A stretch of 64,000 bases of DNA from Streptomyces scopuliridis RB72 (lineage in GTDB: Bacteria; Actinomycetota; Actinomycetes; Streptomycetales; Streptomycetaceae): the NCBI RefSeq assembly GCF_000718095.1, contig NZ_JOEI01000014.1, forward strand, positions 186,001 through 250,000, given 5' to 3'. Below the pieces are notes generated by a model. That model was not told the origin of the DNA, ran no database searches, and was given only the letters and a program-made list of their open reading frames with translations. Of this stretch, positions 1-7,434 are shown one piece after another (position 1 is the first letter of the stretch; each line of letters begins with the position of its first letter). The translations under genes and the position numbers were made by a program.

Positions 1-644
1 GGCGGGCGGGGCTGCACGCCGCCGCGTACGCCGCCGGGCTCGACGTACGCCCGGCCCCGGACGAGGGGCAGATCGACGCGGCGGCGGCCGAGGCGCTGCG
101 CCCGTTCGGCGCGGGCGAGGCGTCGCGGGGTGACGCGGTCGGCCCTGACGGTCCGGGCGACCGGCCCGCGGAGAATCCGTACACCCTCCATCAGGAGCTC
201 CAGCAGACGATGAACGACCTGGTCGGCATCATCCGGCGGGAGCAGGAGATGGAGCAGGCGCTGGAGAAGCTGGCCGAGCTGCGCGTACGGGCGGGCCGGG
301 CCGGGGTCGAGGGCCACCGCCAGTTCAACCCCGGCTGGCACCTCGCGCTCGATCTGCGCAACATGCTGCTGGTCAGCGAGTGCGTCGCGCGGGCGGCGCT
401 GGAACGTACCGAGAGCCGCGGCGGCCACACCCGGGAGGACTGGCCCGGCATGGATTCCGACTGGCGCCGGGTCAATCTGTACTGCCGGCTCGCCGGTACG
501 GAAGAAGGCGCGGCCACCGATCCCGCGGCCGGCCGGATCGCGCTCACGCGCCGGACGACCGAGCCCATACGTCCCGATCTGCTCGCCCTGTTCGACAAGG
601 AAGAGCTGGTCAAGTACCTCGCCGAAGAGGAGCTTCACGAGTGA
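1..644 (+). CDS. sdhA: Succinate dehydrogenase/fumarate reductase flavoprotein subunit (C-terminal part)
   Basis: Partial gene that enters from the left edge; codons are in phase from base 3. The visible ~210 residues match the helical C-terminal region of the FAD-binding subunit of succinate dehydrogenase/fumarate reductase: a three-helix bundle with a conserved block around HLALDLRNMLLVSECVARAA and a tail rich in charged residues (RTESRGGHTREDWP). The FAD-binding and active-site regions lie outside the window. The stop overlaps the GTG of the iron-sulfur subunit gene in a GTGA, so the two are translationally coupled and form one complex at the inner face of the membrane. Streptomyces carries more than one such complex; whether this one runs as a succinate dehydrogenase or a fumarate reductase cannot be told from this fragment. 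Confidence 0.85.
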   Translation, partial: RAGLHAAAYAAGLDVRPAPDEGQIDAAAAEALRPFGAGEASRGDAVGPDGPGDRPAENPYTLHQELQQTMNDLVGIIRREQEMEQALEKLAELRVRAGRAGVEGHRQFNPGWHLALDLRNMLLVSECVARAALERTESRGGHTREDWPGMDSDWRRVNLYCRLAGTEEGAATDPAAGRIALTRRTTEPIRPDLLALFDKEELVKYLAEEELHE

Positions 645-1444
645 GTGCGAGTACGGGTACGAGCGCGAGCGCGTCGACGGCATACGACGCGAAGTTCCGG
701 GTCTGGCGGGGCGACGCGGAGGGCGGTGAGCTGAAGGACTTCGCCGTCGAGGTGAACGACGGGGAGGTGGTCCTCGACATCATCCACCGGCTCCAGGCGA
801 CGCAGGCGGCGGATCTGGCGGTGCGCTGGAACTGCAAGGCGGGCAAGTGCGGTTCGTGCAGCGCGGAGATCAACGGCCGGCCGCGGCTGATGTGCATGAC
901 CCGGATGTCGGTCTTCTCGCGCGAGGAGACGATCACGGTCACCCCGCTGCGCGCCTTCCCGGTGATCCGCGATCTGGTGACGGACGTCTCCTTCAACTAC
1001 GCGAAGGCGCGGGAGGTGCCGTCGTTCGTACCGCCGCCGGGGGTGGCCGCCGGGGAGTACCGGATGCAGCAGGTGGATGTGGACCGCTCGCAGGAGTTCC
1101 GTAAGTGCATCGAGTGCTTCCTGTGCCAGGACACCTGCCATGTGGTGCGCGACCACGAGGAGAACAAGACCGCGTTCGCCGGGCCGCGCTTCCTGATGCG
1201 GGTGGCCGAGCTGGATATGCATCCGCTGGACGCGGCCGGGGAATCGGGGCTCGACCGGAAGAAGACCGCCCAGGACGAGCACGGCCTCGGCTACTGCAAC
1301 ATCACCAAATGCTGTACGGAAGTGTGCCCGGAGCACATCAAGATCACCGACAACGCGCTGATCCCGCTCAAGGAACGGGCCGTGGACCGGAAGTACGACC
1401 CGCTGGTGTGGCTGGGCAATAAGATCCGGCGGCGCGGCGAGTGA
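641..1444 (+). CDS. sdhB: Succinate dehydrogenase/fumarate reductase iron-sulfur subunit
   Basis: 267 residues from a GTG that overlaps the upstream stop by 4 bases. It passes electrons from the flavoprotein to the membrane quinone. The N-terminal half is a plant-type ferredoxin domain with the [2Fe-2S] ligands in CKAGKCGSC (about residues 65-73) and a further Cys near 85. The C-terminal half has the alpha-helical ferredoxin pattern CIECFLCQDTC (from about 156) and YCNITKCCTEVCP (from about 219) for the [4Fe-4S] and [3Fe-4S] clusters. The second motif carries one extra cysteine next to a ligand. No membrane anchor gene follows, so any cytochrome b subunit must be encoded upstream, outside the window. 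The 12-residue Ser/Thr/Ala-rich N-terminus is low complexity. Confidence 0.9.
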   Translation: MSASTGTSASASTAYDAKFRVWRGDAEGGELKDFAVEVNDGEVVLDIIHRLQATQAADLAVRWNCKAGKCGSCSAEINGRPRLMCMTRMSVFSREETITVTPLRAFPVIRDLVTDVSFNYAKAREVPSFVPPPGVAAGEYRMQQVDVDRSQEFRKCIECFLCQDTCHVVRDHEENKTAFAGPRFLMRVAELDMHPLDAAGESGLDRKKTAQDEHGLGYCNITKCCTEVCPEHIKITDNALIPLKERAVDRKYDPLVWLGNKIRRRGE

Positions 1445-1455
1445 CGTAGCTCTAT

Positions 1456-1497
1456 GGATACGGGAGGGGCCCATGATGCCGGGCCCCTCCCGTATCC
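1456..1497. terminator. Bidirectional terminator hairpin between convergent genes
   Basis: Two perfect 17-base arms (1456-1472 and 1481-1497) separated by 8 bases, very GC-rich, lying between the stop of the iron-sulfur subunit and the stop of the minus-strand hydrolase. It can serve transcripts from both sides. Confidence 0.85.
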
Positions 1498-1531
1498 CCG
1501 TCTGTTCCCCTCTGTTCCCCTCTGTGGTGCG

Positions 1532-2086
1532 TCAGCCGAGGAGCTTCACGATCTCCCCGGTGGTCCCGGTCTCGCCGAGCCGCGGAAAGATCTTCTCGAC
1601 GCTGTTCCGGTGCGTGCCCTCGTCCAGGTCGGCGACCGCGTCGACGGCGACGGTGACGTGATAGCCGTGCTCGTGCGCGGCGCGGGCGGTGGACTCGACG
1701 CCGATGCTGGTGGCGACACCCGTCACCACGACCTGGGTGACGCCCCGGCGGCGCAGCTGGAGGTCGAGATCGGTGCCGTAGAAGGCGCCCCACTGCTGCT
1801 TGGTGACCACGATGTCGCTGTCCTGGACGCCCAGTTCGGGCACGAGGTCGGCCCAGTCGGCGGCCGGCCGCCCACCGCGCGCCGGAGCCTCGGTACGGCC
1901 GGGCGCGCCGCCGGTGACACGGACGAAGACGACGGGCAGCCCCTTGGCGCGGAAGGCGGCGGCGAGCTCGGCGGAGCGCGCCACGACCTCGGCGGCCGGG
2001 TGGGGGACGGTGGGCCGGGAGACGATGCCCTGCTGGAGATCGACGACGACCAGGGCGGTCTTGGGGTCGAGGGTGGTGACGCTCAT
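1532..2086 (-). CDS. Isochorismatase-family hydrolase lacking the catalytic cysteine
   Basis: 184 residues with the alpha/beta fold of the isochorismatase/nicotinamidase family. Visible active-site residues are Asp16 in VVVDLQQG and Lys96 in VVTKQQWGAF. The family's nucleophilic Cys should sit in the GVATSI-x-VES motif, but residue 129 is Gly. True isochorismatases such as EntB and PhzD also lack this Cys and use the Asp, so the protein may hydrolyse a vinyl ether rather than an amide; it could also have lost activity. No siderophore or phenazine genes are nearby to suggest a substrate. It ends convergently with the sdh operon. The MFS gene on the same strand stops 51 bases upstream, so the two may be co-transcribed. 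Confidence 0.8.
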   Translation of the reverse strand: MSVTTLDPKTALVVVDLQQGIVSRPTVPHPAAEVVARSAELAAAFRAKGLPVVFVRVTGGAPGRTEAPARGGRPAADWADLVPELGVQDSDIVVTKQQWGAFYGTDLDLQLRRRGVTQVVVTGVATSIGVESTARAAHEHGYHVTVAVDAVADLDEGTHRNSVEKIFPRLGETGTTGEIVKLLG

Positions 2087-2137
2087 GATGGTGCTCCTCG
2101 CGGTACGGGGTGGGGCGGTTGGTGCGGGGTGGGGCGG

Positions 2138-3691
2138 TTATCGGTGGGCGCGCAGCGCCCGGTCGGTGACGGTCAGGACGATCAGCAGCACGCTGAGGAC
2201 GGCGGAGGCGCCTGCCATCAGATGCAGCCCGTTGTCGCTCGCCGCCTGGCCATAGGCGAGGGCGATCAGGCTGGAGGCCGCTATGGCGCCGATGTACTGC
2301 GCGGTGCGCTGGAGCCCGGCCGCGGACCCGATGCTCTCGGGCGGGGCGTGCGCCTGGACCGCGGCCTGGTTGCTCGTACCGATCAGCCCCTGCGGGACCC
2401 CGAAGCACGCTCCCGCGAGCAGCAGTACGGCGATCGGGGTGCTGCCGTCGACGAAGAGCAGCAGGCCCGCGCCGCCGGTGAGCAGCAGACAGCCGAGGGT
2501 CAGCGGGCCACGGATGCCTTTCGTACGGGCGCCGAGCAGTGAGCAGACCAGCGCGGTCACCGACATCGGGAGCATCAGCAGTCCGGTCTCGCCGGAGGAG
2601 AGGCCACGGCCCTCCTCCAGCCACTGCGTGAAGCCGTACATGACGCAGTAGATGAGCAGGTAGCTGACGCCGTGCCGCAGATAGGTGCGGGCGAGCGGGC
2701 CATTGCGCACGATCATCCGCAGATCGATGAACGGCCGCGGCCTGCGCAGCTGCCACCACACGAGGAGGGCCGACAGTACGGCGAAGGGCGCGAGCAGCCA
2801 CCACATCGGATGGGCGAGATCGAGCAGGAAGAAGACGAGGAGGGTCAGGGCCGTGGCGAACAGCCCTATGCCGAGCGGGTCGAGCGTGAGACGTGGGGTG
2901 GCGGTGTCGTTTGCGGTGGTGGTGGGCTCGCGGGGCGGGTCGGCGGGGATCCAGATGAGTCCGGCGGCGAGGGCGATCAGCGCGATGGGCAGATTGACGG
3001 CGAAGATGCCGCGCCAGCCGACCACGGCGACGAGCAGTCCGCCGAGGGTGGGGCCGACGGCCGCGCTGCCGAGCGAGGCGAAGGAGAGCCGGGCCAGCAC
3101 GGTACGCGGGGCGGGACGGCCGACCCGCCGGCCCTCGTCACGTAGAACGGACATGGCCGCCGGGTACGCGGCGGAGGTACCGATCCCGAGCAGCAGCCGG
3201 GAGACGATGAGCCAGCCGAAGGACGGTGCGACCGCGCCGACCAGGCCGGAGGCGAAGACGACGACCAGGCCCGCGAGGAAGATCCGGCGCGGTCCGAGCG
3301 CGTCGGCGAGCTTGCCGAGGACGGGCTGCGCGACGGCGCTGGCGAGATAGAGGACGGAGATCAGCCAGGCGGTGTCGGCGGCGCCGATCCCGAAGCTGTG
3401 TCCGATCGCCACCAGCGCGGTGGAGATCATGGTGGTGTTGAGCGGGTTGAGCAGCGAGCCCAGGAGCAGTGGGGCGGTGAGACGGCCGCTGAAACCGGGG
3501 GTTTCCGGGTCGCTGGGCGCCGTCAGGTCCGTCTCTGCGGCGCGTACGCCACGTACGTCGCGTGCGCCTTCTCCCGCCCCGAGCGCTTCTTTCGTCCCGG
3601 GCCCTTCTTTCGTCCCGGGCCCTTCTTCCGTCCCGAGCCCCTCTTCCGTCCCGAGCCCCTCTTCCGTCCCGCGCGCCTCCGTGTCACTCAC
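2138..3691 (-). CDS. MFS drug-efflux transporter (DHA2-like)
   Basis: 517 residues starting at a GTG that overlaps the end of the MarR gene by 8 bases. After a charged N-terminal tail of about 65 residues there are many hydrophobic segments typical of a 12-14 helix major facilitator. The motif-A-like segment GKLADALGPRRIFLAG follows helix 2 and the antiporter region GPTLGGLLVAVVGWRGIF is present, as in EmrB/QacA drug:H+ antiporters. The N-terminal tail contains five tandem copies of a six-residue unit (GTEEGL/GTKEGP) encoded by 18-bp repeats. Translational coupling to the MarR regulator suggests a self-regulated efflux unit with a small-molecule ligand. Substrate unknown. Confidence 0.85.
   Translation of the reverse strand: MSDTEARGTEEGLGTEEGLGTEEGPGTKEGPGTKEALGAGEGARDVRGVRAAETDLTAPSDPETPGFSGRLTAPLLLGSLLNPLNTTMISTALVAIGHSFGIGAADTAWLISVLYLASAVAQPVLGKLADALGPRRIFLAGLVVVFASGLVGAVAPSFGWLIVSRLLLGIGTSAAYPAAMSVLRDEGRRVGRPAPRTVLARLSFASLGSAAVGPTLGGLLVAVVGWRGIFAVNLPIALIALAAGLIWIPADPPREPTTTANDTATPRLTLDPLGIGLFATALTLLVFFLLDLAHPMWWLLAPFAVLSALLVWWQLRRPRPFIDLRMIVRNGPLARTYLRHGVSYLLIYCVMYGFTQWLEEGRGLSSGETGLLMLPMSVTALVCSLLGARTKGIRGPLTLGCLLLTGGAGLLLFVDGSTPIAVLLLAGACFGVPQGLIGTSNQAAVQAHAPPESIGSAAGLQRTAQYIGAIAASSLIALAYGQAASDNGLHLMAGASAVLSVLLIVLTVTDRALRAHR
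3581..3670. repeat. Five tandem 18-bp repeats inside the MFS gene
   Basis: Five 18-bp units (3581-3598, 3599-3616, 3617-3634, 3635-3652, 3653-3670) of the type GGGCCCTTCTTTCGTCCC on the plus strand. They keep the reading frame and encode the hexapeptide repeat near the N-terminus of the transporter. Neighbouring units are identical or nearly so, which suggests recent slippage and possible copy-number variation between strains. Confidence 0.9.
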
Positions 3692-4142
3692 CCCTCTCCA
3701 CCAGCCGGTCCAGCAGGACCGCGGCCTCGGCCAGCGCGCGGCGCTCCGCGCCGTCCAGTTCGCCCGCGATCGCTTCGGAGAGCCAGCCCTGCTTGGCCGC
3801 GCGGACCGCGGCGAGCGTGCTGCGGCCGGTGTCCGTGACCGAGACGACGGACTGCCGCCCGTCGTCGGGATCGGGCGTCCGCTCGACCATGCCCTGTTCC
3901 TCCAGGGCGCCGAGAGTCAGCCGCATGGACTGCGGACGTACGTACTCCGCGCGGGCCAGCGCGGCCGTGGTCGACGGCCCTTCGCCGTCCAGCCGTGCCA
4001 GGACCGAGCGCTGGGAGGGCGTGAGCCGGCTGTCCGGCGTGGTCGTGCGCAGCCGTCGCACCAGCTTGCGGACCACGGCGGTGAGATCGACGGCGACCTG
4101 CTCCGCGGTCGGATCTCCGGACCGCTCGGACTTCTCGTGCAT
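3684..4142 (-). CDS. MarR-family transcriptional regulator
   Basis: 152 residues from the ATG at 4142 (MHEKSERSGD). The frame stays open to a TTG at 4178, but that codon lies inside the palindrome described next, so the ATG is preferred. The winged-helix core is clear: LTPSQRSVLARLDGEGPSTT, then the recognition region VRPQSMRLTLGALEEQGMVE and the wing DPDDGRQSVVSVTDTG. It probably represses its own operon with the downstream MFS pump, whose GTG overlaps its stop, and releases DNA on binding a drug-like ligand. Confidence 0.88.
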   Translation of the reverse strand: MHEKSERSGDPTAEQVAVDLTAVVRKLVRRLRTTTPDSRLTPSQRSVLARLDGEGPSTTAALARAEYVRPQSMRLTLGALEEQGMVERTPDPDDGRQSVVSVTDTGRSTLAAVRAAKQGWLSEAIAGELDGAERRALAEAAVLLDRLVERGE

Positions 4143-4161
4143 ACGTCCACCGTAGGAGATA

Positions 4162-4189
4162 GACAGGTAACCTTGCAAGTCTGCCTGTC
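4162..4189. promoter_or_regulatory. Palindromic operator for the MarR regulator
   Basis: A 28-bp dyad of the form GACAGG-N4-CTTGCAAG-N4-CCTGTC, perfectly symmetric about its centre in the outer hexamers and the central octamer. It begins 20 bases upstream of the chosen MarR start, where a promoter is expected. Central CTTGCAAG with flanking GACAGG arms is a plausible MarR dimer site; inference from symmetry and position. Confidence 0.7.
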
Positions 4190-4316
4190 ATTCTTGGCCG
4201 GATCCCGACCCTGGCCCGGAGGGGGCCGCCTTGCTCCCCGGCCGACGCGGCGCCTAGGGTGAATGCGCTTTCATGACACACGCGTTTAACAGCGAAGAAG
4301 GGGACGGGTCGGTCGG

Positions 4317-5384
4317 GTGAGTGCCCCCACGGTGTACGACGTCGCCGAGCGGTCGGGCGTCTCCATTGCGACGGTCTCGCGGGTCTACCGGAACCCCGAT
4401 TCCGTACGCGCCCAGACCCGCGACCGGGTACTGGAAGCGGCGCGCGCGCTCGGTTACGTACCCAGCGGAAACGCGCGCGGTCTGGCCAGCAGGACCACCG
4501 GCGTGCTCGGGCTCTGCTTCCCCGACTACTCCGATCCGGACGCCGAGACCGAGGCCGAGGCGGACGATACGTACGACGACTCCGCGGTGATGCTCTACTC
4601 GGACCAGATCATCCGGGGCATGGAGCGGGCCGCGCGGCGGCACGGCTACGCGCTGCTGATCGCGGCGTCCCTGAAGGGCGGTCCGGAGTCGCTGGTGGCG
4701 AAGGTCGCGGGACGGGTCGACGGTTTCGCCGTACTGGCGCGGACCGTCCCCACCGAGGACCTTGAGGTGATTTCGCGCCGACTGCCGGTGGTGATGCTGG
4801 CCGGGCCGCGCGAGATCGACCATCTCGACCACATCGAAGTGGCCAACTCCGACGGCGAACGGGAACTGACCCGCCATCTGATCCGCGACCACGGCCTGCG
4901 CGGCCTGGTCTTCGTCGGGGGCGAGAAGGACTCACCGGACGCGGAGGCGCGGTTCCGGGGCTTCAGGGACGCCTGCGCCGAGGCCGGACTGCCGGTCCCG
5001 GACGAACCCGACCTGCGCGCCGTGATGATGACCCAGGCCGAGGGAGAACGGGCCGCCGAAGCACTGCTCGACCGCGCCGACCAGGACGGCGGCCGCCCAC
5101 AGGCGATGCTCTTCGCCAACGACCAGATGGCGATCGGCGCGCTCCACGCACTGGAGCGGCGCGGGGTGCGGGTGCCCGAGGACATCGCGGTCGCGGGCTT
5201 CGACGGGATCCCGCTGAGCCGGATGGTGCGACCGGCGCTGACGACCGTACGCCAGCCGATCCGCCGCCTCGGCGAGGAAGCGGTGGAACTGCTCGTACAA
5301 CGACTCGCGGAACCCACCCGCGAACCGGTCTCCCTGATGCTCCCGGTCTCGGTGACCCGCAGGGCGAGCTGCGGCTGCGGGTAG
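4317..5384 (+). CDS. LacI-family transcriptional regulator
   Basis: 355 residues from a GTG. The N-terminal LacI helix-turn-helix and hinge are unmistakable: TVYDVAERSGVSIATVSRVY, then GYVPSGNARGLASRTTGVLG. The rest is a periplasmic-binding-protein-like sensor with FANDQMAIGALHALERRGVRVPEDIAVAGFDG and ALTTVRQPIRRLGEEAVELL near the C-terminus, typical of sugar-responsive repressors. An acidic insert (DPDAETEAEADDTYDD, about residues 68-83) interrupts the first sensor strand region. It is the only LacI regulator near the xylan locus (6.2-14 kb), so it is the best candidate to control it. Its own leader and the leader of the sugar-binding protein share a similar 11-base sequence. Confidence 0.9.
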   Translation: MSAPTVYDVAERSGVSIATVSRVYRNPDSVRAQTRDRVLEAARALGYVPSGNARGLASRTTGVLGLCFPDYSDPDAETEAEADDTYDDSAVMLYSDQIIRGMERAARRHGYALLIAASLKGGPESLVAKVAGRVDGFAVLARTVPTEDLEVISRRLPVVMLAGPREIDHLDHIEVANSDGERELTRHLIRDHGLRGLVFVGGEKDSPDAEARFRGFRDACAEAGLPVPDEPDLRAVMMTQAEGERAAEALLDRADQDGGRPQAMLFANDQMAIGALHALERRGVRVPEDIAVAGFDGIPLSRMVRPALTTVRQPIRRLGEEAVELLVQRLAEPTREPVSLMLPVSVTRRASCGCG

Positions 5385-5440
5385 CCGGAGGACCAGGGGC
5401 CGTCTTAGCGGTTCGGGCCCATGCGGGTGGGGGCGCACCC

Positions 5441-5514
5441 GTGGAATGGGGCGGCCCGGCCCCTGCTAAGCGACTGACCACCGTGGTCGGCTGGGATTCA
5501 TGCCCCGCTGGTGG
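5441..5514 (-). repeat. Intergenic repeat, copy 1 (inverted, partial)
   Basis: Reads on the minus strand relative to copies 2 and 3. Blocks such as GTGGAATGGGGCGGCCCGGC at one end and CATGCCCCGCTGGTG at the other match the reverse complement of copy 2, with a diverged middle. Confidence 0.6.
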
Positions 5515-5708
5515 GGGTGTGGGGGTGGTGAAATGGGTGTGACTCATGGGGCGGCAAGTGGGCCGCTGAGAGGCCGTGATGTGCCCCACTGCCCGGTTAC
5601 CTGGCCGCAGGACGCATCACCGCCCGGAGGACCCCCAGAACACCTCACCAAACTGGGACATACGGGGCACGTTGAGGGCTCCGTCCGCCTTGGACAGGAG
5701 CACCCGGC

Positions 5709-5809
5709 AACGGACCGTCACCAGCGGGGCATGCAGCCCAACTACCCACTCACATCGGCCCGCTGAGCCGGTGCCGGGCCGCCCCATTCCACTGCCGCGC
5801 AGACCACCC
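5709..5809 (+). repeat. Intergenic repeat, copy 2
   Basis: About 100 bp that align without gaps to copy 3, at an eye-estimated 80-85% identity. Conserved blocks include CACCAGCGGGGC, CCCAACTACCCAC and CCCGCTGAGCCGG. Confidence 0.7.
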
Positions 5810-6088
5810 ACCGGCCAGGAGGCCGGGAACGGACCCCAGGAACAAGGGAGCTTCCCCGGGGCCCCCTCCCCCCGGGCCGCCCCTCCCTCAAAGCCGCACT
5901 TGCGGTGGAGGGACGGGAGTCAAGGGTGAAGCGAAGCGCAATCGGCGCAGCCGACGCGACGAAGAAGCGCCCTTGACACCCGACCCGCAACCGCGAAACT
6001 CAAACCTGAGGGGCGGCCCCCACCCGCCATGACGGATTCCGGCCCACCCCGAATACCCCTCGGTTGCTCACCCGCACCCGCACCCGAC

Positions 6089-6189
6089 AACGAACCGCCA
6101 CCAGCGGGGCCTGAATCCCAACTACCCACCCCCACCTGCCCGCTGAGCCGGAGCCGGGCCGCCCCGTTCCGCCACCGCGCAGACCGCCC
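6089..6189 (+). repeat. Intergenic repeat, copy 3
   Basis: Direct repeat of copy 2, 380 bp further on, carrying the same conserved blocks. It ends just before the 3' end of the esterase gene. Confidence 0.7.
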
Positions 6190-6201
6190 GCAGCCGCCCC
6201 C

Positions 6202-7185
6202 TCACCCCAGCCCCTCCCCGAAGAAGCGTCGGTCCGCCGCCCGCAACTCCCCGTCCTCCCGCTCACTCCCCTCGTGCTCGAAGTGGCCCGCCGTCAGGAC
6301 GTGCAGTTCGCGGGGGCCCGCGAGTGCGTTGTAGACGGCGAACTGGCCCGGGGGTGGGACCGAGGGGTCGAAGAGGGCCGGTGCGATCAGCATCGGGATG
6401 CGGATACGGCTCGCGGCCGTGGCCGCGTCGAAGTACGGGAGTACGTCCATGATCCCCGGGTGATCGCGGTAGTGGGTGCGTACCGCCTCGCCGCTCCCGG
6501 CGCAGGGCAGCGTCAGCCGCAGTGGATGGTGGCCGAAGGTCGCTACCGTCAGCCGGCCGCGGGCGAAGCGGTCGTCCCAGGGCAGGGCCAGCGCGCCGAG
6601 GCCGCCGCCGAAGCTCTCGCCCGCGTAGCCGAGCCGGGCGCCGCCCGGCGTCGCCAGTTCCGGTACGAGATCGAGCAGCGCGGACGCCGCGCACCACAGG
6701 TCGGCCACGCAGTCGCCGATGACATACGTGTCACGGGACTCGATGCCGTGCAGGACATGACGGTCGGCGTCGCCCGGGATGCCCGGTCTGCGGCTGCGGG
6801 AACCCATCCCCCGTACGCACGGCAGGATCGCCGCGCCGCCCGGCAGCGGAAGCGGCACGTCCCGCCCCGTCTCCTGGCGTCCGCCGTACCCGTGGCCGAT
6901 GACGAAGCCGTGCCGCACCGGCCCTTCCACCGGCAGTACGAGCCAGCCGCCGAGGCGCAGCCCGCCGACCGAGGTGAAGGACACCCCGAAGATCCGGAAT
7001 CCGTCGCGCTCGTCCTCCTGGGGGCCCACCGCCGGCGCCGTCCCCACCCGTAGCGCCGCCTCGTAACGGTCCCGCCAGAATGTGTCGAATCCGTCCGGCG
7101 GGGCAGGCGCGGCGATGGTGAGCAGCTCATCGAGGGTCCGGCCATAGGCCGGATCGAAGGGAAAGCCGTGTACGAACGCGGGCAT
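6202..7185 (-). CDS. Acetylxylan esterase / cephalosporin-C deacetylase family (AXE1)
   Basis: 327 residues, the usual length of the AXE1 alpha/beta-hydrolase family, with no signal peptide, so a cytoplasmic enzyme removing acetyl groups from imported xylo-oligosaccharides. Likely catalytic triad: Ser191 in GYAGESFGGG, Asp273 in IAPALFDPSVPPPGQF and His301 in LTAGHFEHEG. Family features GHGYGG (oxyanion loop) and RGMGSR are present; in many family members the nucleophile motif is GGSQGG, here GESFG. The gene diverges from the sugar ABC transporter operon across a 250-bp regulatory region, which fits joint induction by xylan fragments. A related deacylase substrate cannot be excluded. Confidence 0.85.
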   Translation of the reverse strand: MPAFVHGFPFDPAYGRTLDELLTIAAPAPPDGFDTFWRDRYEAALRVGTAPAVGPQEDERDGFRIFGVSFTSVGGLRLGGWLVLPVEGPVRHGFVIGHGYGGRQETGRDVPLPLPGGAAILPCVRGMGSRSRRPGIPGDADRHVLHGIESRDTYVIGDCVADLWCAASALLDLVPELATPGGARLGYAGESFGGGLGALALPWDDRFARGRLTVATFGHHPLRLTLPCAGSGEAVRTHYRDHPGIMDVLPYFDAATAASRIRIPMLIAPALFDPSVPPPGQFAVYNALAGPRELHVLTAGHFEHEGSEREDGELRAADRRFFGEGLG

Positions 7186-7243
7186 GATCGCGACAGTAGC
7201 CCACCCGCCTCGACCCGCCGGACATGAGCGGAATCCATCACAT

Positions 7244-7258
7244 GTGCTTCCGAAGCAC
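7244..7258. promoter_or_regulatory. 15-bp palindrome in the esterase-transporter divergent region
   Basis: GTGCTTC-C-GAAGCAC, a perfect odd-centred palindrome between the divergent start codons. A related half-site (TTTCCGAAGCGC) recurs near 7358-7368. The size and symmetry fit an operator for a LacI-type dimer. Confidence 0.5.
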
Positions 7259-7379
7259 CATCAGCCCGGCTTAGCTTACGGAAGCCCCATGCACACATGG
7301 CCCACGCACAGATGTCGCACATGTTGCACGAGTGTGACCAAGGCACCCCTTGCGGATTTCCGAAGCGCGGCGGCAGAGT

Positions 7380-7410
7380 GATGTATGCGCTTACAGGCAG
7401 CGCATACATC
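7380..7410. promoter_or_regulatory. Long inverted repeat in the leader of the sugar-binding protein gene
   Basis: Perfect 11-bp arms GATGTATGCGC and GCGCATACATC with a 9-bp spacer, ending 24 bases before the ATG. It can be an operator or an RNA hairpin. Part of it (ATGCGCTTACA) resembles ATGCGCTTTCA at 4263-4273 upstream of the LacI gene. Confidence 0.6.
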
Positions 7411-7434
7411 GGGGAGCTCAAGGAGGAGCCGTCC

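Larger units (their letters stand above)
5385..6201. other. Gene-free 0.8-kb stretch with diverged repeats
   Basis: No convincing coding region in any frame. It holds the three repeat copies listed separately, and a GC-rich segment with 8-bp inverted arms (5919-5926 and 5970-5977, GTCAAGGG/CCCTTGAC). It separates the LacI gene from the convergent esterase gene. It looks like accumulated non-coding sequence rather than a decayed gene. Confidence 0.6.

Noticed and set aside
5441..6189. CRISPR array
   Set aside because: Copies are about 100 bp, diverged, unevenly spaced and one is inverted; no cas genes nearby.
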